Positions 1-8,508 are shown, numbered from the stretch's first letter. The stretch: 64,000 bases of DNA from Bacillus sp. es.036 (GCF_002563635.1 NZ_PDIZ01000001.1:3348001-3412000), one strand, 5' to 3'. Made by a program: numbers and translations. Notes: a model not told the origin generated them from the letters alone.

Positions 1-241
1 CGGCTCTTAGAATCGGAACTAGTCCAAGCTTTTTACCTGAAAGAACCTTTGATTTCGCTTCGGTTACAGGCGTTTTGACCATCACTTCTTCAGTCGGAAG
101 CTCTCTTGTAATTTCATAAGCCATTAACGCTGCCACTTCGTCCACAAGTTCACGGAACTCCTTCGTTCCTGTTTTCTCATCACGAATGTATGTAAGCTTA
201 TGCTGAATCAACGGATGATCGAACACGTATACTTTACCCAT
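1..241 (-). CDS. upp: Uracil phosphoribosyltransferase, N-terminal part (runs off window)
   Basis: Cytosolic pyrimidine salvage enzyme making UMP from uracil and PRPP. Only the first 80 residues are inside the window; the reading frame is open to base 1. The N-terminus reads [16 protein letters not shown] and continues through [17 protein letters not shown], which is characteristic of bacterial Upp. The ATG follows a GGGGAG ribosome binding site about 8 bases upstream. It lies downstream of glyA on the same strand, the same order as B. subtilis glyA-upp, but a terminator at 396-426 separates the two. The PRPP-binding loop would be in the missing part, so catalytic integrity cannot be judged. 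Confidence 0.93.
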   Translation of the reverse strand, partial: MGKVYVFDHPLIQHKLTYIRDEKTGTKEFRELVDEVAALMAYEITRELPTEEVMVKTPVTEAKSKVLSGKKLGLVPILRA

Positions 242-291
242 CGTATGCACTCCCCTTTTCGTTTTGGTTTCGTTCCTAAATCTTCTTCGCA

Positions 292-320
292 ATTTTACAG
301 AAAAACGCGAGTTGATTCAA
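292..320 (-). promoter_or_regulatory. SigA-type promoter of upp
   Basis: On the minus strand TTGAAT (315-320) is followed after 17 bases by TAAAAT (292-297), about 50 bases upstream of the upp ATG. It lies downstream of the glyA terminator, so upp can be transcribed on its own. No PyrR-type leader structure was recognised in the short leader. Confidence 0.55.
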
Positions 321-395
321 GGCTTTCAAAAATGATGAAATATTCACGCTCTTCCCACTGAGATTCATCTACAATTTAACAACCCATTATTGACT

Positions 396-426
396 AAAAA
401 CGCCGGGAAAAGATGATCTCCCGGCG
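396..426 (-). terminator. Intrinsic terminator of glyA
   Basis: Perfect 8-bp stem CGCCGGGA / TCCCGGCG (401-408 with 419-426), followed on the minus strand by five T. The repeat at 434-678 separates it from the glyA stop codon, as if an element had inserted between gene and terminator. Confidence 0.85.
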
Positions 427-433
427 TCAGTGT

Positions 434-678
434 CTATTTAATACACTCTTTTCGTAGATATTGTTGCTTTTAGATAAGTGGTTAATTTCCGCTCCAGGAT
501 GCTCGCTTTCCGCGGGGCGGGCGGTGAGCCTCCTCGTCGCTTTCGCTCCTGTGGGGTCTCACCTGTCCCGCTAGTCCCGCAGGAGTCGAGCATCCTTCCG
601 CTACAATTAGCGAAGTGTGGTTTTTTATTCAATAATTGATTCAAAAGCAACCATCTATTAGAAAAGAGCTATTTAATA
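434..678. repeat. Non-autonomous TIR element (MITE-like), full-length copy
   Basis: An element of about 225 bp (444-668) with imperfect inverted ends. The left end starts CTCTTTTCGTAGATATTGTT and the reverse complement of the right end starts CTCTTTTCTAATAGATGGTT; both continue GCTTTT. It is flanked by a direct repeat CTATTTAATA at 434-443 and 669-678, which looks like a 9-10 bp target duplication; the right copy contains the glyA stop codon. The core (about 495-595) is GC-rich and itself palindromic (GGATGCTCG ... CGAGCATCC). A second, internally deleted copy is at 21921-22081. No transposase is encoded; short reading frames here are only translations of the repeat. Confidence 0.85.
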
Positions 679-1920
679 AGAAATATTTTCATACATTGGG
701 AATTTAGCAGTAAGGTCTTGAACACGCTTCTCTGCTTTTTGAAGAGCATCCGCGTCTTCATGTTGCTTCAACACATCACCAATTATACTTGCGATTTCTT
801 CCATTTCTGCTTCACCAAATCCTCGAGACGTTACAGCTGCCGTACCGATACGAAGGCCGCTCGTTACGAATGGGCTTTGTGGATCAAATGGGATCGTATT
901 TTTATTCGTTGTAATGCCAATATCATCAAGGGCTTTTTCAGCCACTTTCCCTGTCAACTCAAGGCTTTGTAAATCTAGAAGGACAAGGTGATTGTCCGTG
1001 CCGTTTGAGACGAGGTTAATGCCCTCTTTTTCAAGTGCTGAAGCGAGTTTCTTCGCATTTGCAACAACCTTTTCAGAGTAACCTTTAAAATCGTCAGAAA
1101 GAGCTTCACCGAATGCAACCGCTTTTGCTGCGATCACGTGCATGAGTGGTCCCCCTTGAATACCAGGGAAAATCGACTTATCAATTTTCTTCGCAAATTC
1201 TTCTTTACAAAGAATCATGCCGCCACGCGGGCCACGAAGGGTTTTATGTGTTGTTGTCGTTACGAAATGGGCGTGTGGCACAGGGTTTGGATGATGACCA
1301 GTTGCAACTAGACCTGCAATATGCGCCATATCCACCATCAAGTAAGCATCCACTTCATCTGCAATTTCACGGAATCGTTTAAAATCAATTTCACGCGGAT
1401 AAGCACTCGCACCCGCAACGATTAGCTTTGGACGATGCGCTTTTGCTTTCTCAAGAACGTCTTCGTAATCAATGCGATGTGAGTCTTTGTCAACGCCATA
1501 CTCCACGAAGTTATATTGCACGCCACTGAAGTTAACAGGGCTACCGTGAGTCAAATGCCCACCATGAGAAAGGTTCATGCCAAGAACAGTATCACCCTGC
1601 TCAAGAATCGTGAAATAAACAGCCATGTTAGCTTGTGCACCTGAGTGAGGTTGCACGTTCACATGCTCTGCACCAAACAGCTGCTTCGCACGGTCTCTTG
1701 CAATATTTTCAGCGACATCGACATATTCACAGCCACCGTAATAACGTCGACCTGGATAGCCTTCCGCATACTTATTTGTTAAAACAGACCCTTGCGCCTC
1801 CATAACGGCTTCTGATACAAAGTTCTCTGATGCGATAAGTTCAATCTTGCTGCGCTGTCTACCAAGCTCGTCTTTCATTGCCTGTAAAAGTTCTTGATCC
1901 TGCTTTGCTAGGTTTTGCAT
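673..1920 (-). CDS. glyA: Serine hydroxymethyltransferase
   Basis: PLP enzyme converting serine and tetrahydrofolate to glycine and 5,10-methylene-tetrahydrofolate, the main one-carbon source for purines and thymidylate. 415 residues, full length for bacterial GlyA. The PLP-lysine motif [14 protein letters not shown] is present with the lysine near residue 226, and the N-terminal [15 protein letters not shown] signature is intact. The start chosen is the ATG at 1920, 8 bases after AAAGGGGAT; an in-frame start 8 codons upstream has no ribosome binding site. The last codons abut a TIR element whose target duplication contains the stop codon, so insertion occurred without visibly truncating the protein. 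PurR-like CGAAC boxes lie upstream. Confidence 0.97.
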   Translation of the reverse strand: MQNLAKQDQELLQAMKDELGRQRSKIELIASENFVSEAVMEAQGSVLTNKYAEGYPGRRYYGGCEYVDVAENIARDRAKQLFGAEHVNVQPHSGAQANMAVYFTILEQGDTVLGMNLSHGGHLTHGSPVNFSGVQYNFVEYGVDKDSHRIDYEDVLEKAKAHRPKLIVAGASAYPREIDFKRFREIADEVDAYLMVDMAHIAGLVATGHHPNPVPHAHFVTTTTHKTLRGPRGGMILCKEEFAKKIDKSIFPGIQGGPLMHVIAAKAVAFGEALSDDFKGYSEKVVANAKKLASALEKEGINLVSNGTDNHLVLLDLQSLELTGKVAEKALDDIGITTNKNTIPFDPQSPFVTSGLRIGTAAVTSRGFGEAEMEEIASIIGDVLKQHEDADALQKAEKRVQDLTAKFPMYENISY

Positions 1921-1953
1921 TGATATCCCCTTTCCATCCCACACAAATTACCA

Positions 1954-2020
1954 TTCGTGAACACGAACAGTTCGTATTTAATCTCGATTGCATTGTACCA
2001 CAGAAGTTCGAATCCGTATA
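1954..2020 (-). promoter_or_regulatory. glyA promoter region with PurR-like boxes
   Basis: Minus-strand TACAAT (1992-1997) is a plausible -10 box. CGAAC or GTTCG motifs occur near 1961-1976 and 2005-2012, in A/T-rich context as in PurR boxes. B. subtilis glyA belongs to the PurR regulon. The spacing of the boxes here is not the classical 16-17 bases, so the assignment is tentative. Confidence 0.35.
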
Positions 2021-2057
2021 TTAGATAAATGAACTAAATTATTGTTCGGTTTTAAGA

Positions 2058-2630
2058 CTAAAAGCAGTGCTCATTTTTTCCTGGATACGACGCACGCTCT
2101 CCACCAATTAACTTTGGTCTTGAACGAACCATCGTCACGTGAGCCTCACCGATCGACGTGTGTCGCCCTCTCACAGGTACTGCTACATGCCGGATGTGCA
2201 TACCAATAAACGTATCCCCTATGTCAATCCCGGCATCTGCTGAAATGAACTCCACAAGGACCGGATCTGCCATGTTTGCATACGCATGCGTGGCCATGGA
2301 ACCACCTGCTCGTGTTGTCGGAATTGCTGCGACAATATCATACCCTTTCGCATAAGCTGTTTCACGTTCAACGACTAGTGCTCGATTTAAATGCTCGCAG
2401 CACTGAAAGGCAAGCTGAACACCTGTTTCTTTTTGAAAGACTTGAACACTTTCATAAATCGCTTCTGCAGCTGAAATGGTGCCCGCCGTTCCGATTCGCT
2501 GACCGACTACTTCACTTGAGCTCATCCCAACGACAAGTAAATGACGCTCTGAAAGACGCGCATCTTTCTGAAGGTCCCCGAGCGCTTCTAGCGTATGACG
2601 GGTGATTTGACGCGCTGTTTGTTCATTCAC
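2058..2630 (-). CDS. ywlG: YwlG family protein (TIGR01440), function unknown
   Basis: 190-residue cytosolic protein of the TIGR01440/YwlG family, widespread in Firmicutes and usually next to rpiB and glyA as here. Recognisable segments are VVGMSSSEVVGQRIG, CCEHLNRALVVE and RGRHTSIGEAHVTM. The function is not established; the fold has been compared with sugar or nucleotide enzymes but no reaction is assigned. The start is the GTG at 2630, 8 bases after AAGGAGG. Longer in-frame starts would run inside rpiB and lack a ribosome binding site. It sits 13 bases downstream of rpiB, probably in one transcript with ywlE and rpiB. Confidence 0.9.
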   Translation of the reverse strand: MNEQTARQITRHTLEALGDLQKDARLSERHLLVVGMSSSEVVGQRIGTAGTISAAEAIYESVQVFQKETGVQLAFQCCEHLNRALVVERETAYAKGYDIVAAIPTTRAGGSMATHAYANMADPVLVEFISADAGIDIGDTFIGMHIRHVAVPVRGRHTSIGEAHVTMVRSRPKLIGGERASYPGKNEHCF

Positions 2631-2643
2631 AGAAAACGCCTCC

Positions 2644-3087
2644 TTATCCCTTTGCTTCGTATTCCGTAATCTTACCGACTCGTTTTGCATGGCGACCTGC
2701 TTCATACTCTGTCTCAAGCCACACCTTCGCAATTTCAGTCGCAAGTCCTGGTCCAATAATACGCTCGCCCATTGCTAAGACGTTTGAATCATTATGCTGT
2801 CTTGTGGCTTTCGCACTGAAAAGATCATGCACGAGCGCACAGCGAATGCCATTTACTTTATTCGCTGCAATCGACATTCCGATCCCCGTACCGCAAATTA
2901 AAATACCGCGATCCGCTTCACCACCAGCTACTTTCTCGGCTACAGGGATCGCATAGTCAGGATAATCAACTGAATCATGGCAGTCACAGCCAAGATCGAT
3001 CGGCTCCATCCCTAATTCTTGAATTACGTGAATAATGTCTTCTTTAATTTTCACACCAGCATGATCAGCACCTACGGCAACTTTCAT
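2644..3087 (-). CDS. rpiB: Ribose-5-phosphate isomerase B
   Basis: Interconverts ribose 5-phosphate and ribulose 5-phosphate in the pentose phosphate pathway. 147 residues, the normal RpiB/LacAB length. The phosphate-binding GADHAG motif is at residues 6-11 and the catalytic cysteine is in CGTGIGMSIAANK at about residue 65. The ATG follows GGAGGGATAACC. The gene starts 2 bases after the ywlE stop codon, so translation is probably coupled. Order ywlE-rpiB-ywlG matches the B. subtilis ywlE-ywlF-ywlG operon. Confidence 0.96.
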   Translation of the reverse strand: MKVAVGADHAGVKIKEDIIHVIQELGMEPIDLGCDCHDSVDYPDYAIPVAEKVAGGEADRGILICGTGIGMSIAANKVNGIRCALVHDLFSAKATRQHNDSNVLAMGERIIGPGLATEIAKVWLETEYEAGRHAKRVGKITEYEAKG

Positions 3088-3089
3088 GG

Positions 3090-3725
3090 TTATCCCTCCA
3101 ATTCTTCTCGATCGAGCCGCTCAATCATTCGCTCAATCGCTTCCTCAATTTCTGCATATGTTGTTCGATATTGCTCAATGGTTCCACCAAACGGATCCGA
3201 TATATCCATCGAAGGTAACGCTTGTTCAAGCGTTTGCAACTCACTTAACTCTTTTCTCATTTCTGCTTCGAATTGTTGACGCTTTTCAGCTTGTTTTTCT
3301 GTATCCAATTTTGTGATGTCATGAAGAAAAGCCGCTCGCTTCATTTCGATTTCAGCTGCTTTTTCCTGGTACTCATCGTACTTTTTTTCATTTTCTGTTG
3401 CGGCATATTCTTTTAAGGTATACACCTTATGAGAAATTTCAGGGAAATCCCGAAGCACGAGCGCTTTATGACTACTCGTCATCGTTAGGAGAAGATCGCC
3501 CCATTCTGCTAGATTCCGATCCAACATTTTCGCTGTATGCGTAAATGGTACGTTTTTCTCTTCTAAAAGTATTTCTACCTGACGGCTCGCCGGTGCGCCA
3601 TTCGCTGCAAAAACGCCAGCCGATTTCGCTTCAATTTTGTTGTTTTTATTTTTTAAGATCACTTCCGCCATTGGGCTGCGGCATGTGTTACCTGTACACA
3701 CAAATACAACTCTCACCTTGTCCAC
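3090..3725 (-). CDS. ywlE: Protein-arginine-phosphatase-type LMW phosphatase with a charged insertion
   Basis: Low-molecular-weight phosphatase fold. The P-loop CTGNTCRS begins at residue 10; in B. subtilis YwlE the threonine of CTGNTCRS gives specificity for phosphoarginine made by McsB, so arginine phosphatase is the likely role. The general-acid loop DPFGG is at about residue 177. The protein has about 211 residues instead of the usual 150. The extra 65 or so (about 109-173) are rich in K, E, Q and look like a helical coiled coil placed directly before the DPFGG loop. The start is uncertain: GTG at 3725 or the GTG three codons later, both close to GAAGGGAAG. It is divergent from hflKC. Confidence 0.9.
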   Translation of the reverse strand: MDKVRVVFVCTGNTCRSPMAEVILKNKNNKIEAKSAGVFAANGAPASRQVEILLEEKNVPFTHTAKMLDRNLAEWGDLLLTMTSSHKALVLRDFPEISHKVYTLKEYAATENEKKYDEYQEKAAEIEMKRAAFLHDITKLDTEKQAEKRQQFEAEMRKELSELQTLEQALPSMDISDPFGGTIEQYRTTYAEIEEAIERMIERLDREELEG

Positions 3726-3802
3726 TTCCCTTCCCTTCTTATTATGAGAGAAGAAAGGGGATAAATCCACCCCTCGCGCGTAGCGAAAAAAACTTGAAGT
3801 TC

Positions 3803-3828
3803 TGAAACCTTTTTGTCATCTGTCCGTA
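3803..3828 (+). promoter_or_regulatory. SigW-type (ECF) promoter of hflKC
   Basis: TGAAAC at 3803-3808, exactly 16 bases, then CGTA at 3825-3828. This matches the B. subtilis SigW consensus TGAAAC-N16-CGTA without mismatch. It is 36 bases upstream of the hflK ATG with the GGGGGGA ribosome binding site between. No SigA promoter was obvious in the same gap. Confidence 0.72.
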
Positions 3829-3864
3829 ATACTTGTAAGAAGCAAATCAAGGGGGGAAAGTCGC

Positions 3865-4830
3865 ATGTCACAAAGAAAAGTCGTTATTTTAGCAGGAAGC
3901 ATTGTTCTATTTCTTATTCTTGGCATAATCCTCGTTACAAGCTGGTATACGGTGGATGAATCCGAGCAGGCTGTCATTATGACGTTCGGAAAAGTTGATG
4001 AAGAAATTAGCGATGCTGGTCTTCATTTTAAACTTCCATGGCCGATCCAGCAGGTCGATATTCTACCAAGAGAAACATTCAGCTTAACGTTCGGATACGA
4101 TGAGGAAGATGGAAAGATTGTGGACTATCCAGAGGAAACCAAAATGGTTACTGGAGATGAGAACATCGTGCTCGCTGACCTCGTCGTTCAGTGGCGTATC
4201 ACTAATCCAAAACAATACTTATATTACTCAGACGAACCGAAAGAAATTCTCTACAATGCGACTTCTTCTTCATTAAGAGGCGTTATCGGTAGTTCCGAAA
4301 TCGATGAAGCGTTAACGTCAGGAAAAGCGGAAATTGAAGGAAACGTTCGAGACATTCTTACTAAATTGATAGATCGCTACGAAATTGGCATTTCCATACT
4401 TGATGTAAAGCTTCAAGACGTGGAACTCCCAAATGATGAAGTACGAAAAGCGTTCACGAACGTTGTCGATGCGCGCGAACAAAAAGAAACGACCATCTAT
4501 GGAGCGAAGAAATACAAAAACCAGGAACTGAGCGTTGTGGAAGGTCAAAAAGATGCGCGTATTTCCAAAGCAGAAGGTGAAAAAGCACAGCGAATCGAGC
4601 AGGCGCGTGGTGATGTCGCGACATTTAACGCTCTCTACAATGAATACAAGAACAATCCAGATATCACAAGACAGCGACTTGTCTTAGAAACGCTTGAAGA
4701 AGTGCTACCTGATACAAAGATTTATATTACCGATGAAGGCGGAGACACGGTGAAGTATTTACCGATCCAACCGGCGCAAGAGAAAACGACTGAAACACCG
4801 AAGCCAAAGGAGAGTGAAAAGAATGAGTGA
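3865..4830 (+). CDS. hflK: SPFH/band-7 membrane protein HflK
   Basis: Membrane-anchored SPFH-domain protein. In proteobacteria HflK with HflC forms a cage around the FtsH protease and modulates it. 321 residues: one N-terminal membrane segment (about 5-25), then the band-7 domain beginning YTVDESEQAVIMTFGKV, a helical segment rich in K, E and A (about 190-260) and a charged, proline-containing tail. The ATG follows AAGGGGGGAAA. It overlaps hflC by 8 bases. B. subtilis lacks this pair at the matching place between ywlE and mntP, so it is an insertion into conserved synteny. A SigW-type promoter suggests induction by envelope stress. Confidence 0.9.
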   Translation: MSQRKVVILAGSIVLFLILGIILVTSWYTVDESEQAVIMTFGKVDEEISDAGLHFKLPWPIQQVDILPRETFSLTFGYDEEDGKIVDYPEETKMVTGDENIVLADLVVQWRITNPKQYLYYSDEPKEILYNATSSSLRGVIGSSEIDEALTSGKAEIEGNVRDILTKLIDRYEIGISILDVKLQDVELPNDEVRKAFTNVVDAREQKETTIYGAKKYKNQELSVVEGQKDARISKAEGEKAQRIEQARGDVATFNALYNEYKNNPDITRQRLVLETLEEVLPDTKIYITDEGGDTVKYLPIQPAQEKTTETPKPKESEKNE

Positions 4831-5752
4831 GAACGTTTTTAATATGGATGAACATCGCCGTAAGATGAGTCCCGGCAAAATCGTAAAGAGCATTCTACTT
4901 ATTGTTCTCCTCCTCCTTATCATTGGCAGCATTTTCAGCACTCTCTTCGTTGTAAAGGAAGGCGAGTACAAAGTGATTCGTCAATTCGGAGACGTTGTTA
5001 AGATTGAAACGGAGCCTGGACTAAAGATGAAGGTGCCCTTTATCCAATCTGTGACGACACTTCCAAAGTATCAAATGCTTTATGATGTGAATCCAGAAGA
5101 AATCACAACGAAAGATAAAAAGCGGATGACTGTTGATAACTATGCAGTTTGGTCAGTTAGTGACCCACAGGATATGATTACTAACGCACGGACGATTGAA
5201 AATGCGGAAGCAAAAATGGGGGAATTCATTTTCTCCGTTATTCGCTCAGAGCTTGGTCAGCTTGAGTACGACCAGATCATTAACGAAGAAAAGTCGAATC
5301 GAGGAAGTTTTAATGACAATGTGCGAGAGCGCGTGAATGAATTACTTGAACGCGATTCATACGGCATCCAAGTGACAGATGTGCGCATGAAGCGGACCGA
5401 CCTTCCTGATGCGAATGAACAGTCTGTATACCAACGTATGATTTCAGAGCGTGAATCGAAAGCACAAGAGTACCTATCTCAAGGGGATGCCGACTCCGAT
5501 CGAATCAAAGCAGAAACAGATAAAGAGGTTGATACGATTCTTGCCAAGGCCGATGCGGATGCGGAAGAAATTCGCGCAGAAGGTGAATCCGAAGCGGCTA
5601 AAATCTACAATAAAGCATTTAGCAAAGACCCCGAATTCTATGAACTTTACCGCACGCTTGAGTCGTATAAAACAACGCTAAACGACGAAACCGTGATTAT
5701 GTTACCAGCAAATTCACCGTATGCGAGGCTTTTACAGGGCATTACGGAGTAA
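4823..5752 (+). CDS. hflC: SPFH/band-7 membrane protein HflC
   Basis: Partner of HflK in the FtsH-modulating membrane complex. 309 residues with one hydrophobic segment (about 17-40), then FVVKEGEYKVIRQFGDVV, the usual start of the HflC band-7 domain, and an Ala/Glu-rich helical region with LAKADADAEEIRAEGESEAA near residue 240. The ATG at 4823 lies inside the end of hflK and is preceded by AAGGAG, so the two are translationally coupled. A stem-loop at 5757-5798 follows the stop codon. Confidence 0.9.
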   Translation: MSENVFNMDEHRRKMSPGKIVKSILLIVLLLLIIGSIFSTLFVVKEGEYKVIRQFGDVVKIETEPGLKMKVPFIQSVTTLPKYQMLYDVNPEEITTKDKKRMTVDNYAVWSVSDPQDMITNARTIENAEAKMGEFIFSVIRSELGQLEYDQIINEEKSNRGSFNDNVRERVNELLERDSYGIQVTDVRMKRTDLPDANEQSVYQRMISERESKAQEYLSQGDADSDRIKAETDKEVDTILAKADADAEEIRAEGESEAAKIYNKAFSKDPEFYELYRTLESYKTTLNDETVIMLPANSPYARLLQGITE

Positions 5753-5756
5753 ATTT

Positions 5757-5798
5757 TTTCAGGGAGGCCGCTTGTATGACCGAGCGCCCTCCCTGAAA
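5757..5798 (+). terminator. Stem-loop after hflC, possible terminator
   Basis: Perfect 11-bp inverted repeat TTTCAGGGAGG / CCTCCCTGAAA starting 4 bases after the hflC stop. No T-run follows on either strand, so it may be a 3'-end protector or a weak terminator. A single TTGGCCAATAAA core (the repeat described at 59101) lies just beyond it on the minus strand, at 5803-5814. Confidence 0.5.
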
Positions 5799-5844
5799 GT
5801 GCTTTATTGGCCAAATCCCCACCAGCCCACACATCATCACACCA

Positions 5845-6402
5845 TTACACGATCAACAACTTCAACCCAAAACAAAATAAGATGCAGCCTCCAAGCAGTT
5901 CGCTATAAGAACCGATCCAGCGCTGGAACTTTCGACCCATCATTAAACCAGACCAGGTTAAAAACATGCTGATCAGGCCGAACAATAGAATCGTGACAAA
6001 TACTCTTGCTCCATAAATACCAAGACTTAGACCAACGGAAAAACTATCAAGACTAACGCTCAACGAAAAAACAAGCAGGCCGAATCCGATAGGGGTTACA
6101 AACGGTTTATCTCGCGATGATAGTGAAGAAAGTCCCATTTGAATACCGAGTAACAGCAAAAGGCCGCCGCCGACCATCGTCGCGACCGTGCCAAAATGTT
6201 CGGATAAAACGCGGCCAATCATCATTCCGGCAAGAGGCATTCCCATATGAAAAAGTCCAATCACCACACCGATTTTGGCAATTTGGCGGAGACGGAGCGG
6301 AATCATACCCATGCCAAGTCCAACTGAAAAAGCATCCATACCGAGAGCAAATGCCATTATGCTTAATGTGGCGAGCTCTCCAATTAATGCAGTGGAAATC
6401 AT
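5845..6402 (-). CDS. mntP: Manganese efflux pump MntP
   Basis: Inner-membrane Mn(II) exporter of the MntP family (YwlD in B. subtilis). 185 residues with about six hydrophobic segments. The two halves carry the family's repeated motif with a membrane aspartate: [10 protein letters not shown] (Asp23) and [10 protein letters not shown] (Asp119). The ATG follows GGGGGGAGATGGA. Its position between ywlE and ywlC homologues matches B. subtilis apart from the inserted hflKC pair. No Mn-sensing yybP-ykoY riboswitch was recognised upstream. Confidence 0.92.
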   Translation of the reverse strand: MISTALIGELATLSIMAFALGMDAFSVGLGMGMIPLRLRQIAKIGVVIGLFHMGMPLAGMMIGRVLSEHFGTVATMVGGGLLLLLGIQMGLSSLSSRDKPFVTPIGFGLLVFSLSVSLDSFSVGLSLGIYGARVFVTILLFGLISMFLTWSGLMMGRKFQRWIGSYSELLGGCILFCFGLKLLIV

Positions 6403-6545
6403 TCCATCTCCCCCCGGGACGTGCTATTCAACTTTTATGCACGTCCTCTTGAAAATAGAAGGGAAAGAATGAATAATAGATTAAGTAAGGCTCGTTAAGG
6501 GTAGTGTTTTAGTAATGATTGAGCCAAATTGGAGGAACGAATACG

Positions 6546-6806
6546 ATGAGTGTGCATAAAGGGATTTCGAATCAGCTTAGTCAAAAAAACAGGGAAATCA
6601 ATTTGTTTATTCAGTTAGATAAAGAGCGAGAAGCCGCAATTGCGCATGCCACCGAATTATGTGCAGCTAACGAACCATTTACAACGGATCGCATTAACGA
6701 ACTTTCTCTACAAATTAATGAACTTGCAAAACAAGGAAGCATTCCTACCCGTACGTATGTAACACCGCAAATGGTAGAAGAGTTCGTCAACAAAAAACGC
6801 AGCTAG
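6546..6806 (+). CDS. DUF2533 family protein
   Basis: Small soluble protein of 86 residues, predicted helical. It resembles the short Bacillus proteins grouped as DUF2533: the start MSVHKGISNQLSQ, the central LDKEREAAI and IPTRTYVTPQMVEEFV near the C-terminus. No function is known and no catalytic motif is visible. The ATG at 6546 is chosen because GGAGGA lies 9 bases upstream. The gene is divergent from mntP and convergent with tsaC, sharing a bidirectional terminator with it. Confidence 0.72.
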   Translation: MSVHKGISNQLSQKNREINLFIQLDKEREAAIAHATELCAANEPFTTDRINELSLQINELAKQGSIPTRTYVTPQMVEEFVNKKRS

Positions 6807-6814
6807 TCTATAGT

Positions 6815-6846
6815 AAAAACCCGCTCAAGGCCTGAGCGGGTTTTTT
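6815..6846. terminator. Bidirectional terminator
   Basis: AACCCGCTCA / TGAGCGGGTT stem with A-run before and T-run after, so it can act on both strands, for the DUF2533 gene (plus) and tsaC (minus). Confidence 0.9.
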
Positions 6847-6847
6847 G

Positions 6848-7897
6848 TTATTCTTTGATTACACGATTGCTGGCTGCTTTTGATAGCCGGTTCATTACGG
6901 CTGCTCCTACGCCCTCATGTGTAAACATTTCGCTATAAATTTCATCAACGTCTGATTCATCGAACTGCCTTAGGACATCATACAAGCGGTTCGCAACTGA
7001 AATCAGATCTGCTCTTGTTCCGCACGGGATGACCACGTCGGCACGGTACGTTGCTTTCGATTCTTCCGTTGCGAGAACACCAATCTTTTTACCTTCTGCT
7101 CTACGCTTGTCCACAAGTGATTGCAAGTATGACGGGGAACCATCCACAAGCGTGACCGGAGCCGTCGGAGCATAGTGTGTGTACTTCACGCCAGGGGATT
7201 TTGGCTTTTGCCCTTCGTCACTTAGCGCTGGATCTACGTTCACTTCCCCAACAACTTCTTCTAACTGCTCTTTCGTCACACCACCCGGACGGAGGATCGT
7301 CACGTAATCGCCTGAACAATCTACAACCGTTGACTCAAGCCCTACACCTGTCGAACCGCCGTCCACAATACCAGCAATTCTGCCACTTAAATCATGAATC
7401 ACATGTTTCGCTGTGGTTGGACTCGGTTTTCCTGATAAGTTTGCACTTGGCGCGGCGAGTGGTAAATTTGCCGCCTTTAAAAGCGCAAGTGCCACTGGAT
7501 GGTCAGGCATACGAATGGCCACCGTATCAAGCCCCGCGGTCACATTTGAAGCTACGCTCTTACCACCAGGTAATACAATCGTTAATGGCCCTGGCCAGAA
7601 TGCATTCATTAGCTTATCCGCTTGTTTTGGAATATGCGATACTAACTTTTCCACATGTGGACGACTCGCCACGTGTACAATCAGTGGATTATCCGCAGGA
7701 CGGCCTTTCGCACTGAATATTTTGGCCACAGCTTCTTCCGATAGCGCGTTTCCCCCTAGGCCATAGACGGTTTCAGTAGGAAACGCGACGACTTCATTAC
7801 GTTGTAAACATTCGGCAGCTTCCACAACCTGTGGATAAACTTTTTCGCTATCCACATTTTCATCCACATACCAAACATTTGTGTGGATACCTTCCAC
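6848..7897 (-). CDS. ywlC: L-threonylcarbamoyladenylate synthase (Sua5/YwlC type)
   Basis: Makes threonylcarbamoyl-AMP from threonine, bicarbonate and ATP for t6A37 modification of tRNA; TsaB, TsaD and TsaE complete the pathway. 349 residues, the long Sua5 form: an N-terminal YrdC domain (FPTETVYGLG, KGRPADNPLIVH, APSANLSGKPSPT) joined by SPGVKYTHYAPTAPV to the C-terminal Sua5 domain. The start chosen is the GTG at 7897, 5 bases after GAAGGTGA; a TTG 7 codons upstream is the alternative. The C-terminus ends at the bidirectional terminator. Confidence 0.94.
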   Translation of the reverse strand: MEGIHTNVWYVDENVDSEKVYPQVVEAAECLQRNEVVAFPTETVYGLGGNALSEEAVAKIFSAKGRPADNPLIVHVASRPHVEKLVSHIPKQADKLMNAFWPGPLTIVLPGGKSVASNVTAGLDTVAIRMPDHPVALALLKAANLPLAAPSANLSGKPSPTTAKHVIHDLSGRIAGIVDGGSTGVGLESTVVDCSGDYVTILRPGGVTKEQLEEVVGEVNVDPALSDEGQKPKSPGVKYTHYAPTAPVTLVDGSPSYLQSLVDKRRAEGKKIGVLATEESKATYRADVVIPCGTRADLISVANRLYDVLRQFDESDVDEIYSEMFTHEGVGAAVMNRLSKAASNRVIKE

Positions 7898-8076
7898 GTT
7901 ATTCACCTTCTTATTCAATAAATGCTAATAAACCCGGTTATTTCGGGATAATAAGTGATCTTTCCACAGAATTCTACACAATTCGTAAAAACGCTTCCTT
8001 CCGCTTAACACACAAGTATCCACACAATGTGGATAACACATGTTCGATTTGTGTATAACCATGTTGATGAGATCAG

Positions 8077-8508
8077 CTAGTTTAAACGTTTTCTCATAAT
8101 CACTCGCTGATCTGATTGATTGGAAAATAGCTCATTTTCCCTTACTAACTTTGGTACTTCTTCAACGGGAATTGTCGAGAAACCGAAAACTTGAAAGAAA
8201 AATGATTCTTCTTTTGATGTAAGAAACAACTCGTCCAAATTTGCTTTTTTCGCGAAAAGAAGTACCTGGTCAAAAAACTGTAATAATCCTTCAGAAGTTG
8301 ATTCAGAGCTATTTAAGACGAGTGCTCTTAGAAGACCTGACGCACCTATCGTTTCAAGTCCAATCACGCCTAGCAGGTCTTTTTTTTCTGATTCTGCGAT
8401 AAGAAACGACTCAATATTAGGTAGCCCGTCCACATCAAGGCCGGATTGCATAACAAAATTCCTAACGGCTACGGCATCATCTGTCGTTGCTTTTCTAACG
8501 AGAAACAA
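8077..8508 (-). CDS. GNAT-type N-acetyltransferase (YwlB-like)
   Basis: 143-residue protein with a GNAT fold: N-terminal VRKATTDDAVAVRNFV, a central beta strand LLGVIGLE, and LLRALVLNSSE in the acetyl-CoA-binding position. The substrate is unknown. Its place upstream of tsaC matches B. subtilis ywlB. The TTG start at 8508 is preferred because AAGGAGG lies 8 bases upstream; the longer frame would translate through that ribosome binding site. Confidence 0.72.
   Translation of the reverse strand: MFLVRKATTDDAVAVRNFVMQSGLDVDGLPNIESFLIAESEKKDLLGVIGLETIGASGLLRALVLNSSESTSEGLLQFFDQVLLFAKKANLDELFLTSKEESFFFQVFGFSTIPVEEVPKLVRENELFSNQSDQRVIMRKRLN

Noticed and set aside
438-650. 70-residue open frame on the minus strand next to glyA
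   Set aside because: It lies wholly within the TIR repeat; the translation simply reads the GC-rich palindrome.
6403-6545. Manganese riboswitch (yybP-ykoY) for mntP
   Set aside because: The gap is short and lacks the conserved loop sequences.
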